From NCBI RefSeq assembly GCF_963678635.1, contig NC_087066.1:14306517-14370516 (forward strand): a stretch of DNA of 64,000 nt, read 5' to 3'. Position 1 is the stretch's first letter. Every line of letters starts with the position of its first letter. Positions 18,522 to 28,830 of the stretch are shown here, in pieces. This DNA is from Symsagittifera roscoffensis. Lineage: Eukaryota > Xenacoelomorpha > Acoela > Convolutidae. The translations under genes and the position numbers were made by a program. The notes beneath the pieces are model-generated. The model saw nothing but the letters and a program-made list of their open reading frames with translations. It made no database searches and had not been told where the DNA came from.

Positions 18522-19271
18522 TAACACATTCCCAGGAGAGATTTAACTCTCCACAATCCTCTAATTTAAACCCTGGCTGAAAATTTTTAACTAATGATTG
18601 ATTGATTGGTGAATTGAATGGGAGTTACTTGATAACTTTGAAGTTTATTTGAAGTTTTGTTGAAGAAATTTGGTCACAACTCGATGAGCTCATCTGGGCA
18701 TCGCATACCTTTGTTGAAGTAACTTCACCCTTATTCACTTATCCTTTGGAGGGTTTGTGTTCAGAAAAGATAGGCAAACCTATAAATTATACAATAAATG
18801 AAATTACGCAATAACCAGGGGACGTGCAAACAGCACGGAAAGTCCTGGCTCTTATATATGGCTGCTAGTGGTAATCTCAAAATTAAAAAGTCATTTTTTC
18901 TTAATTTTTTTTTTCACGTTGAGGCGTGGTAAATTTCCATCAAAAAAAAATTGAAAAAAATTGTATTTGTTTTGAGTTGACCAGATTGGGTGTTCGGTGT
19001 CTCTTGTTTGAATTGTTTGAAATCCCCTTACTAAATTTGAGGAGAAAAAATAGAAAGTCCACAAATTTCAACCCAATCCAAGTTTAAAGTACGCGACCCC
19101 CCTTCCCCCCCCCTCCCCCCCCCCCTCCTACTGCCGAGACATGTACAGTCCTACATCTGTTCTCCTCCATCTCAGTATCAGGATACTTTGGCCCGCCGTT
19201 AATTGATGCTGATGTTGTATATCAGTTGATGTCTGTAGAAGCAACCAACCAAAAGAACTGATTTGTTTCAG
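18522..19271. other. Right flank of giant element, intron-like spacer
   Basis: Host DNA without an open frame. It includes A- and C-homopolymer runs (a C-rich stretch near 19098-19130). At about 19134-19152 there is a near copy of the start of the ShKT exon (a Cys-Arg-Asp-Met-Tyr-Ser-Pro coding stretch) that does not continue as a cysteine-rich domain, so it looks like a decayed duplicate exon. The interval ends with a good splice acceptor, TTTGTTTCAG at 19262-19271. Confidence 0.45.
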
Positions 19272-19429
19272 AGTACAAAAGGAGCGGCCCCAAAGTGGAC
19301 CCCAACTGCAGAGACATGTACAGTCCCATCTCGTGCTGGCACAGACGAAACCAGTGCAGAAACCACTACAGTCTCCGACTCAACTGCCAGAAGACGTGCC
19401 AGGTCTGCGTCCTCCCCCGCCAGGGCTAA
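19272..19429 (+). CDS. Orphan terminal exon encoding a ShK-type (ShKT) six-cysteine domain
   Basis: After the acceptor TTTGTTTCAG, a frame read from 19274 gives a peptide with six cysteines spaced C-x8-C-x6-C-x9-C-x3-C-x2-C, beginning with Cys-Arg-Asp and ending Cys-Gln-Val-Cys, then a stop at 19427-19429. That spacing is the ShKT domain signature, common in secreted animal proteins (metalloproteases, cysteine-rich secreted proteins) and not by itself proof of a toxin. No upstream exon is visible: the large retroelement lies 750 bp upstream, so the rest of the gene is either beyond 18.5 kb to the left or lost. A poly(A)-signal-like AATTAAA lies near 19639. Best read as the last exon of a host gene or a gene relic. 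Confidence 0.5.
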
Positions 19430-20177
19430 ACACTCCAGGGGGGCTAGTTCGATACATGTCACTGGATAACAAAAGAGAAGATGAAACAAAGAAATATCAT
19501 AAGAAAGTAGAAGAAAACTGACAGAAGTAGTATCGAGTAGAGTGTAAAAAGAAACACTGGGAAGAGAAGCCGTTGATCTAATGATATTTATGTGTAAAGA
19601 TAGAGCAAATACTTTGTAGACTGATGGTGGGTGCCGGATCAATTAAAGCTTGAAATCTCCTACTGGTTTTCTCCTATAGGAATTTCTAGTATAATTAATT
19701 GTTCGTATTGTTAATTGACTTTTTATGATGCCTTCGTGCAAAGCTGCAATTTGAATCTAAAGCTGCAATTTGAACCTTCTCAGAGAAGAATCTTTATTTG
19801 TTTCGGCTCATTTAAGTTTGTTTTAACCTAATTGCAGATCTGTTGAGTTTCCATACAAATTATTCTTTGTAAACCAAGTCGCCATCTCCATCTAATACCA
19901 ACAGTGAATAAGTAATTTTGCATTGATTCATTTATATTTTGACAAACAGTGTTTTTGAGTGATTTTACAACTGCAAACGACACAGGGTAGAAAGTGAGGT
20001 TCTCGTTCCACGGTATAATCTCATAAAGAAAAAAATGGTTAGTGATGTGCAAAGAGCACAGAACGCTCCGATTACAATAATCAAAAATTAACAAAAAAAC
20101 TTTTTTTTTCAATCTGTTTCGTTTTTTTTAAGTCGTGCGATGAGAAGATTTGACCAAAAATTTTGAGCTTACGCCAT
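19430..20177. other. Probable 3' UTR and spacer
   Basis: No supported gene. A short tandem repeat (AAAGCTGCAATTTGAA twice) lies near 19740-19775. The first 200 bases may be 3' UTR of the ShKT exon. Confidence 0.35.
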
Positions 20178-20425
20178 CAGTGGATTTAGGGGGGACGCCT
20201 CCCTCTTCATGTTTCCGACCCCCTGCCGATCCAAAGGGTCCCCTTTTGTTTTATTTTAAGATCTCATTTTTGGAACCAAATTATACTAAATTTGAGGAAA
20301 GTAGGGTCTTTATACTGATTTTTGAGAGCTCGGAAAATCAGTTTGGTCGGCCTAATAAAGTCGGTAAAGTTTCGATTTCGTTTTTGAAAATCGGACGCCT
20401 CGAGAAAATTCTTGATCCGCCCCTG
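20178..20425. mobile_element. hAT-like MITE, copy 1
   Basis: Begins CAGTGGATTTAGG and ends ATCCGCCCCTG, whose reverse complement is CAGGGGCGGAT: short terminal inverted repeats. The internal part shares blocks with copies at 31437-31800 and 43154-43556 (GACCCCCTGCCGA..CAAAGGGTCC; GGAGAGCTC..AAAATCA..TTTGGT; CTCGAGAAAAT). It is too short to encode a transposase. Its flanks do not show a clean 8-bp duplication, unlike the other two copies. Confidence 0.65.
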
Positions 20426-22658
20426 GCTTGGGCATAGTCGATAATAGTAGTAAATTAGGTATATACGACAATAAGCTACCTGGAAAAGAAATCTTTAAAA
20501 AATTTCAAGTAATTTTCCTAGACTTTTTTGCTGAACACTTTTTAGTTTGAAGTCAGGGGTTTTTCTAGAGTAAAATGCAAGCATTTGAAACAAAGATGTC
20601 AAAATTGACTTCTAAAAGCTAAAATGCAATTTAAAAAAAATTAATTGTCAAAATTTAGGTCGAAGGTTATTTTTTTTATGGAAATTGTGATTCTCACTTC
20701 CTAATTGAAATACTCCCTTTTTTATTAACCTGATAACAACTTCAAAAATTTTTTTGGACCAAATTTTTTAAAATATGCTTACAGAATCAAAATCCCGAGA
20801 AAAAAAGGGTTAGCTTTGATACCACCCTTGATGCCCTAGGCGTGATTTTTGATATGCCTGGAATTGCGAGATTAAAAACCATCACACAAAATTTTCCCAC
20901 TCTTGGTCGCAAAAAAAAACTGAAAATTTGAACAACATCGCAATCACTCCATATCATCTTATATTTTAATGCAGTTAAATAATCAAACGCGCTTTTCTTG
21001 TGACCAATTCTACACCGCCCTTTTTTGTCTATTTTTTGCACTTGATATAAAAAATAAGTAGAATTGAAATTTTTTTTTATTGAAAACAAGAAAAATAAAA
21101 CTGCTCTTTATTTCGCCTCCACAAGTTTTTGGAAAAATCAATACTGCTAAATTATACATACTGCCAAAGTCAATACTGCCAATTTTGTAAAAGAAAAGTT
21201 TTGAAAAATCGTAAAATCATAGAACCAGTTGGCTTGACTGATTTAATTCAGACTAATTTGGTTGCGTTACAATATTTCGTTTTACATTTTCAGCATCATA
21301 GATAAAGACTTCAAAATTTTTCCCAAGCTGTTTCAGCATACTTTAAATCTTTTATAATAATGCGTTGCACACTGTTTGGGAACTCGTAGTTTTCAATTTT
21401 GTTTCCCACAAATTGTTTGAGTTCAAAATGTTTGAGTTTAATAAGGGATGATTCTAAAAACTTTGAGTGCTCTCTGAACAATTTTTGTTTCAATTTGATC
21501 GCAAAACACAATATGGAATTTGACAGGTGATATATTTTGCGTCTGTTTATTTATTATTAGAATAAGTTGCTTGGTCAGATCACACTCTAATGGTTTACTT
21601 TGTCGCTAACGTCTTATTAAGATGAAATTTTGTAATAACTATCCAATGTTGAATAAATGCCCGGGTTATGTTCACATTGAGTTGAAATTTAGCGCTAAAA
21701 AGTGAAAAAAAAAACAGCGATTGACATTGATCAATTATTGATGTTCATTGCCACCACAGCAAATTTTATCGATAGATTATCGCTAATTGGGCTTTTTTCA
21801 GCGATGAAACAGCCTTAAAAAATTTATAAAACTCAACAAAAAGAGTAAACTATCGGGGTTCGAATCCGCATCTATCGCTACCTCTGCGCCACCATGCCTT
21901 AGATACATGTAATTTTAGGGTTTATTAACTCGCAATCTCATTTGAAGGCTACTATTTGAGCTAAAATTTTTTAAGTTTCAGAGCAGATTTTCTACGGAAT
22001 CATTACTGAAATAACTTTGAAACATCGCAGGTTTAGCTATGCTAAAAAATCTGAGTTGTACAAAAACCAGCGCTGGAAAATAGCGATCACTAGGATTCTA
22101 TAGAAAAACCAATAATTAACTCGGGACTTCAACACGGGAGCTCGATAATTATCCAATGTTGAATTATAGTTTTCAAATCCGCAGTCAAACCCCTTTAACT
22201 TGGCAAAAAAGAAAAAAGACCACAGCAAAAAATTGTTTTTTTTTAGTTTTTGAGCCCTCATATTGTTTAAAAAGTTCAGAGGACTTGCATCCAATTCCAT
22301 ACTTAAAAGTTCAAAATTTGTCCGAATAAATATATCGAGCACAACTATTTCGTCAAAATCTTCAAAACTTCGAAAAAGTAGGTTTTAACCCGTATTATTG
22401 GGGGGTTGTTTTTCAAATATAATAATAATCACCCTTAAAATTTGTTTTTATCAAATAGCTTTTGCTCATTGAATGGCTTCTGATGTTGAAGCAGATTGAT
22501 TTTTGTTTGAACCTAATTGTAAAAAACTGCAAGATACATTATTCAAGACAATTTGATGAACATATCTTGAAAGTCACTTTGTTGAAGTCAAATTTATTAC
22601 TCCTTAGTTCGGAACAAATCATGCTATTATTAAAAGATTTTACCGCATTTTTCTTGAA
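20426..22658. other. AT-rich spacer without genes
   Basis: No supported coding sequence. A perfect B-box-like GGTTCGAATCC occurs near 21856, but no matching A box or tRNA fold is visible around it. Otherwise low-complexity A/T-rich sequence. Confidence 0.45.
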
Positions 22659-22688
22659 TTCATGTGAGATAATTCATGTCATGAATAT
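22659..22688. repeat. Left 30-bp direct repeat flanking BEL/Pao copy
   Basis: Identical to 28801-28830. It contains the short palindrome ATTCATG-T-CATGAAT. The bases on either side of the two copies differ, so this is not the edge of a longer LTR. Confidence 0.8.
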
Positions 22689-22785
22689 CCTCGGGGGAGG
22701 GAGATCTTATATGGAACCGAAGGGGAAGGAGTTGAGCCAAGTTTTTTTTTTTTGTTGTTGTTGTTGTAAAACAATTAAAGTGGTC

Positions 22786-25700
22786 TTAAATCTTCTTTTT
22801 TGGGGTTACGAGGGCAAGTTTCACCGCTCGTCTCGTTAAAGTACCTAGGGCTGTTTTCAGTTTACACGAGCGCGCGATGCCATCCGAGCCGGTAAAAACT
22901 TCTAACACTCGACCCAGTGGCCAGATGCCTCGTGGTGTAAAGTCCTCAAGTATCCACACGAGGTCATCTTTTTCGAGTGGTTCCTCGGGTTGCGTCCTTC
23001 TGCGCAACCCGAGGAACCACTCGAAAAAGATGAGAGTCGGAGCGTACTCTTTAAGTAGACGCCTCCAGAAATTGTCAAGTCTATCTTTTGCTCGCTTCCA
23101 GGACTTGTTGGACAGTTTATTGGTAGATGCTTCGTAGAAGGCTGCTGCTGGAGCCTAGACGAATGGATGACCCATTTAGAAGTGGTTGGGTGTCAGTGGA
23201 AGGTCGTCGTCAAGGTCGCTACTGACATGAGTTAGCGGACGTGAGTTGAGGATTGCCTCGGTCTCGGCTACGATAGTAGCAAATAGATCTCTTGATAGTC
23301 GATCAGAACCGAGATTTAGTAAGAATGCTCGTTTTATCAATGAGACGAGTCGCTCCCACACGCCGCCAAAATGGGGGGCAGCCGGAGGATTTAAGCGCCA
23401 TTCAACATTGTGGATTTGTAGCGTTTCAGTTAGGGTGGTTTCGTTGAAATTGATGGGTTCTGAGCGTACTTGTTTACGCGCGCCGACGAAGTAAGTAGCG
23501 TTGTCAGAGATTAAAAGCTTAGGTGTGCCTCTCCTAGCAATGAAACGTCTAATTGCCGTTATACAGTTGTTCGTAGTAAGGTTGTCTGTCGATTCCAGGT
23601 GAACCGCGCGAGTAGAGAGGCATGTGAAGATGCAAATATAGTTTTTTTTCAGTTGTATCCTTTGTTGCTATGTAGAATGGCCCGATATAGTCAATTCCTG
23701 TGTTTTTGAACGGAAATGGGTCGTCAGACGGATCGTCGAAACGAGTTGGCGGCAAGTCGGCCAAGAATGGCTGTAGCCCTTTGCCTTGGAATCTTCTGCA
23801 GAGAAAGCAGTTATGTCTTATCTGTCTGAGTGTTTTTCGGAGCCCAATGATGACAAAACTTTGTTGCAGGTAGTTGCGAATGTACTCAGTGCCGTGGTGC
23901 ATGCAGCGGCGATGAGCGCTCTCGATCATCATGCGCACAATTGGGTCCTTTGCGTTAAGAATTATTGGATATTTTGTTGCGTCCGGTAAAGGTGAGTTTT
24001 GTAGTCGTCCTCGCGCGCGAATAACACCGTTGTCGAGAAAAGGTGACAGCTGTTGCAGTTTGTCTTTGTTTTCAACTTGTTGCTTGGTTCGTAGTTTATT
24101 GTAGGTGTCACCAAAGGTTTCCTGCTGGGACTGTTGATAAAGGAGGAGCTTAGCTTTTTCTAGGTCTTTTATAGTGGTAGAACGTTTACCGTTTCCCTTA
24201 AGTGTATCGACAAAAACTATAACCCGAGCTGTGACCCGAACTAATCGAAACCAATCTGAAAACCTGGAAGAATCGATTAAGGGTGTAGTTGAGGGGCTAA
24301 CCGTTGCAGCATTACTTTGTTCCATTATTTCCTTGGTCCCCCAAATAGGCTCATTGTTGAGTAGAAATTGTGGTGCATCCAACCAGAGCTTTGCTACGTC
24401 TTTAAGTTCAATTCCCCGTGTAGCACTGTCTGCTGGGTTGAGTCTACCAGGGATGTGTTTCCATTGTTCGGCTTTGCATAAAGTAAGTATTTCACCAACT
24501 CTGTTTGCGCAGTAAGTTTTCAGTTTACCAGGTGAAGCGATCCAGGACAAAACAGTAGTGCTATCCGTCCAAAAGTGAGTGGAGTGGGGTTTTAACTGCA
24601 TTTCATCAGTAGCGAACTTGCATAGCCGAGCACCCATAAGGGCGGCTTGTAATTCCAGTTTAGGAATGCTCTCTTGGTTCAGTGGTGCTACCTTTGTTCT
24701 GCCAATCAAGAAAGTAGCGTGTATGCCAGAGCTACAAGCAGTTCGGAAGTAGATGCACGTAGCCATTGCGTCTTGCGACGCGTCGCAGAAAACATGAAGC
24801 TGTATATCACTAGGTGACAGCTGTGGACCAAGTAAGCGCGGCAGTCTAACAGGGGGTACTTGTTTGCATTGGTCAACCCATTTGCCAATTATCAGAACAA
24901 AGTCACTGGGCACGGTTTCGTCCCAATAGATACCAGACTTCCACAAGTTTTGCAGAAGAATTTTGAGTTTTATGACAAACGGCGCTAGGATGCCTAAGGG
25001 GTCGAAAACCCTTGCTACTGTAGAAAGAACTGTTCGGAGTGTAGATGATGTAGTATTATTTAGCTTGGTTGTTGGTTGCACGAATATCGTATTGTCAGTT
25101 GTGTCCCATTTGACACCCAGAACACGATGCACTGTAGCATTAGTAGAAACTTCGCCTCCATCAATGGAGTAGATCGCGTCATTAGTGTTAGATACGAACT
25201 TAGTTAGGTTGAATCCCCCCTGTCTTAGGGAGGATTTTAGTTGCGTAGTAGAGTCTCTAGCCTCGTGTGTCGTGTTGAACGAATGAACAAAGTCGTCCAT
25301 GTAAAAACTTTTTTGAAGCAGTTGAGCAATAATGGGTTTGGTTACGCAGTAATCGGCAGCTGTTTGATGAAGCGCAAAGATGGCAATGGATGGTGAGCAT
25401 TTTGCACCAAAGATAAGTCGCGTGTATTGGTATTGTTTGATACCATTTTTAGTAGGCCAAAGGAAGCGAAGCGCCTTTTGATCTTCATCTTTAATACCTA
25501 TTTGCATAAACATACCTTCAATATCCTCCGATACAGCCACAGGTTTTTCCCGGAATCGTAGTAGAAGTCCAAACATGTTGTTCAGGAGGTCAGGTCCAGT
25601 TTCGAGGCAAGAGTTCAGCGAGACGCCCTTGTAGGTTGAGGCAGCGTTAACCACTCTGCGTACCTTTCCGGGCTTGTTTGGATTAGTTACAGGGTGATGT

Positions 25701-26960
25701 GGGAGGTACCAAAGTAATTCAGGTTGTGGGTATTGGAAAGTAACGGGCTTGACGTAGTTATTTTCCAGGTCGGTACTAAGCGATTTCTCATAGAGTTGCA
25801 TGGCTTCAGGGTCTTTTCTGAGCCGTTTTTGTAGCGATAGCAGTTGAGCTTTAGCTACCGGATAATTGTTTGGCAATTTTATTTCGTTGTTCCAGAGTAG
25901 ATTTATTTTGTAGCGATCTCCATCGTGCTCAATACTTTTTTCCATAAATTTTAGTTGTCGTTTGCTTTTATCAGAGTATGTAGCTTTGTTATCTTCCTGG
26001 ATGCCTGACCCTTCTACTTTCCAGAAATTTTCCACTAATTCAGTGAGATTAGCGTCTTCTTGATCATTTAAGTCAATGAAGTTAGTTGAGTGTGAATTTG
26101 ATCGGGAACTATTAGATTTCTGGTTGAGTGGGCCAGTGATCGTCCAACCTAGTAGGTTTTTTACAGCGTAGGGGGTGCCTGTAGGACCTTTTCTGATATC
26201 GCGCTCCGCAATATTCCAGAAAGCATCTACGCCAAGCAAAATTTGAACTGTGTTGTCTCCTAGTTCAGGAAAGTTGACATGTCGAAGGTGATTGTAGAGT
26301 GAGCACGTTTTGTTAAAGTTGTTTGCGTCGATAGCGTCAAAACTCAGAGCTTCAACTGAATAGACTGATTGTAGGGTGAAAGTAGGTTTTGTAGCGTTAT
26401 GTGGTCCGATACTAAGCCGGACCAGCGAGGAAGACACTTTGTCGTTACTGAAAGCACCTCGTACGCTAAGCTCTAGTTGTTGGCTTGGTTTGCACTGAAG
26501 TGTTTCAGCTGTTTTGCTGAGGATATATGAGCAGCTGCTGCAGTTGTCGAGTATGGCGTAGCAGTCTAGTTTGATGCCATTGTTAAACAGTGTTATCGGC
26601 ATAAATTGTAACTGATTTCTGATGTTGTTCATATTTTGGATTGGATCCTCAGCTTGTTCCGAGGGCTTGGTTACTGTAGTGCCAAGCTGCATGTTATTTG
26701 ATTTTTGGTTGTGCGTTTGAAACGGTTTTTTGTCGATGTGTAGAGTTGAATGGTGTTTCCCTCCGCAGTTGTTGATGAAACATCGCTTAGACGATGTGCA
26801 TTCACTAAATCTGTGTTGGCCTAAGCAGTTGAAGCACAGCTTATGTTGCTTCACCAGCTCTGCCCGTTGATCTACGGGAAGTTTCAAAAAGTCCGGACAT
26901 TTTCCAACGTAGTGAACTTGGTTATCTATTGGACACTTAAAGTTGTTGGTCTTGCTGATA
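22786..26960 (-). pseudogene. pol: BEL/Pao Pol polyprotein, frameshifted
   Basis: The main open part runs 26887 to 23549. From the N-terminus: a Cys/His region then Cys-Phe-Asn-Cys knuckle (about residues 18-33); a protease with Leu-Asp-Asn-Cys-Ser instead of Asp-Ser-Gly, near residue 112; RT with Tyr-Met-Asp-Asp near residue 532; an RNase-H-like Phe-Cys-Asp-Ala-Ser near 704; an integrase zinc site (His-x3-His...Cys-x2-Cys) near 995; and the first Asp of the integrase core. The frame breaks at an A8 run (plus-strand T at 23642-23649): one base fewer restores the expected integrase sequence, which continues in another frame to about 23176. Two stops (TAA, TAG) then precede a DUF5641-like end (Trp-Pro-Leu-Gly-Arg-Val...) closing at 22786. 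Gag and Pol are also in different frames, switching near 26955. Confidence 0.85.
22965..23032. repeat. Perfect 30-bp inverted repeat, 8-bp loop, inside pol
   Basis: Arms at 22965-22994 and 23003-23032 are exact reverse complements with the loop TCCTTCTG. It lies in the 3' end of the BEL/Pao pol. One arm encodes the expected residues (Gln-Pro-Glu-Glu-Pro-Leu-Glu-Lys), while the other reads as extra sequence (Glu-Trp-Phe-Leu-Gly-Leu-Arg), so it is probably a template-switch inverted duplication. Confidence 0.92.
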
Positions 26961-28566
26961 TGCCTGAAGATTTGTCGTAGTTTTGCCTGGACATAGAAGT
27001 AAATTGGTTGGGTCGGCTGTCGGGTTGTTGTTGCTTCTTAGGTTGGCGATTTCGTCCCGCTTGGTTTGGAGTCGACGGGTCTATGTCCAGGTTCTCGCAT
27101 GCTCGCGAGTAGTTATTGAGGTACTGCGTCAAGTCTTTGAGTGTAGCATAATCGAGATCGTGCAGCACGCAGTGTTCTTCCCACTTCATTAGTAGAGTTA
27201 CTGGGAGTTTTGATCGAGTAAATCGAGTCAGGTTACTAGAATTTAGATCAGCGGTGTAGCCGTTGAGTTCGAAGTTGTGGATTAGTTTCCGTAGGAAAGC
27301 AGCGTATCTTATGAAGCCCTGTGGTTCGCTTAGTATCAATTTGCCAAACTTTTCAAGTTCCCTGATGAACGCTGACACCACATATTTTGGGTTACCGTAT
27401 CTACGCACTAATTCAAGTATTGCCTGTTCATACTGAGAAGAATTGGTTCCGTAGCTCTCTATTAAAGATTTAGCATTATCAGTGCATAATGACTGCAAGT
27501 AAGTTATTTTTTCAACCGGGCTTAGGCGTGGGTTGTTGCCAATCGCAGTCTGGAAGAGTTCGAACCAGTTGTTCCACTCCAGTGGGTTGCCGTCAAACTT
27601 TTGTAGTTTTATATCTGGCAATTTGAATCCTTTCAAACTGTAGTTGATGGCAGTGGTCGGATGACTGGTAGTGTGGTTGGTGACTTGTCTTTGTTCATTA
27701 TCGAAAAGGCTGTTGCGTTGTTGTTCGTGTGATTGTAGGATAGTCCTATGATGATCATTGAAGTGGTTGGTAACGAACTGTTCAGATGTAGTAGCAGGAC
27801 TATTTGCAATTGAAGTTGTTAGCATACCATGTCGGTTATTGCCAGTTGACATCTGGGCTTCGTGTCTTGAGTTGTCGTTCCAAATGTGATTTTCATTGGA
27901 AACTGGTGGAGGCGAGAAGTTGTATCGTAGAGGAGCTCGAAAGTTGAAAGTACATGGGTTTGCAGACGGTGAGACTGATCTGAAATCAGTTGTAGAAGTA
28001 GTGATGACACCGTTGATTGTCTGATCCATAGCTCTGTTGGTTCCCGGTAGAGGTGGGAAACTGTAGCGTTGGGGAGCGTCTAAGTCGAATGTACTCAAGC
28101 CGTAGGTGGATGTGTAAGTTGAGAAGTCGGCAGCCGTAGTACTGATGAAGTTGTTGGCCAAGCTTTCAGTAGTATTTGAGCTTCTTACTGGTACACTGGC
28201 TGTTGCAGATGTGCCTTGCACTCTATGTGGGCTGTTTGACCTTGTGGAAACTGAACCATCGTTTGTTAAGACCTTTTCGTATTTTCTAACATTGATTAGT
28301 AGGTCGCACTTTCGTTTTCGTAGCGTTGAAGCAGTGTTGAGGCAGTCTTGTGCTTCCTGAGTAGAAAAAGCGGCTAAGTCGTCTGCGAGCGTATCAAGCA
28401 GGTCAAAACAAGTGGTTATCTCCTCAAAACTGAGTTTAACGTACTCGATTTCGCTTGAGTTGGCTATTTGCCTCGTTACTTCTTCCTCAAGCTCCTCGAA
28501 AGTACTGTAGCGGCGTCTCCATTGATTGAGTAGCTGTTGTAAGGTGGCTTCGTTGGAGCCATTCAA
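26926..28566 (-). CDS. gag: BEL/Pao Gag protein
   Basis: About 546 codons. The N-terminal 100 residues are helical and rich in Leu/Glu, as in BEL/Pao Gag (the DUF1759-type region follows at about 320-470, with the motif Leu-Pro-x-Ile-x-Leu-x-x-Phe-x-Gly then Trp-x-x-Trp-x-x-x-Phe). The middle is Ser/Thr/Asn-rich and poorly ordered. The C-terminus is Gln/Arg-rich. The open frame begins with TTG at 28566 and I see no in-frame ATG until about residue 179, so the normal start codon seems lost or supplied otherwise. The zinc knuckles expected after the C-terminus are in the pol frame. Confidence 0.75.
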   Translation of the reverse strand: MNGSNEATLQQLLNQWRRRYSTFEELEEEVTRQIANSSEIEYVKLSFEEITTCFDLLDTLADDLAAFSTQEAQDCLNTASTLRKRKCDLLINVRKYEKVLTNDGSVSTRSNSPHRVQGTSATASVPVRSSNTTESLANNFISTTAADFSTYTSTYGLSTFDLDAPQRYSFPPLPGTNRAMDQTINGVITTSTTDFRSVSPSANPCTFNFRAPLRYNFSPPPVSNENHIWNDNSRHEAQMSTGNNRHGMLTTSIANSPATTSEQFVTNHFNDHHRTILQSHEQQRNSLFDNEQRQVTNHTTSHPTTAINYSLKGFKLPDIKLQKFDGNPLEWNNWFELFQTAIGNNPRLSPVEKITYLQSLCTDNAKSLIESYGTNSSQYEQAILELVRRYGNPKYVVSAFIRELEKFGKLILSEPQGFIRYAAFLRKLIHNFELNGYTADLNSSNLTRFTRSKLPVTLLMKWEEHCVLHDLDYATLKDLTQYLNNYSRACENLDIDPSTPNQAGRNRQPKKQQQPDSRPNQFTSMSRQNYDKSSGISARPTTLSVQ

Positions 28567-28800
28567 GAAAGTAGTACAAAGAGTAGAAAAGATGTATTAA
28601 AAGTTAACGAGCTCGGATGGCAGCGATCGCAGAGTAGTTCCGGTAATGACGCTTTTTTGAGCTTTCTCAAGATTTTTACTATAAGTTAAGTTTAATTTTT
28701 TGTTAAAGTCAACCAGCCACAGGGTTAACCCGGTGGTTAATTAAACAAAGTGAGCTACAGCTCACGCAGTTATGAGCTTTTTAATTATGGTTTTAATTAT

Positions 28801-28830
28801 TTCATGTGAGATAATTCATGTCATGAATAT
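28801..28830. repeat. Right 30-bp direct repeat flanking BEL/Pao copy
   Basis: Identical to 22659-22688; see that entry. Confidence 0.8.

Larger units (their letters stand above)
22689..28800 (-). mobile_element. BEL/Pao retrotransposon, decayed, LTRs not found
   Basis: Minus-strand gag (26926-28566) and pol (about 22786-26960) with BEL/Pao hallmarks: CCHC knuckles, an unusual aspartic protease, RT with Tyr-Met-Asp-Asp, A17-peptidase-like and RNase H regions, integrase, and the C-terminal domain usually called DUF5641. A 30-bp exact direct repeat lies just outside the coding part (22659-22688 and 28801-28830), but I could not find an LTR pair, although BEL elements normally have LTRs of a few hundred bases. 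The element is broken by a one-base frame change in an A8 run, two in-frame stops and a local inverted duplication. Confidence 0.85.

Noticed and set aside
19263-19521. Two other open frames over the ShKT exon, and a minus-strand 124-aa frame
   Set aside because: Only the frame starting at 19274 gives the six-cysteine spacing; the others are Ser/Thr/Pro/Arg-rich shadows.
20150-20437. ORFs within the MITE copies (also 31640-31846 and 43097-43460)
   Set aside because: The frames arise from the G/C-rich ends of the repeat and differ between copies.
22659-28830. 30-bp repeats as BEL/Pao LTRs
   Set aside because: Sequences on both sides diverge at once, and 30 bases is far too short for BEL LTRs.
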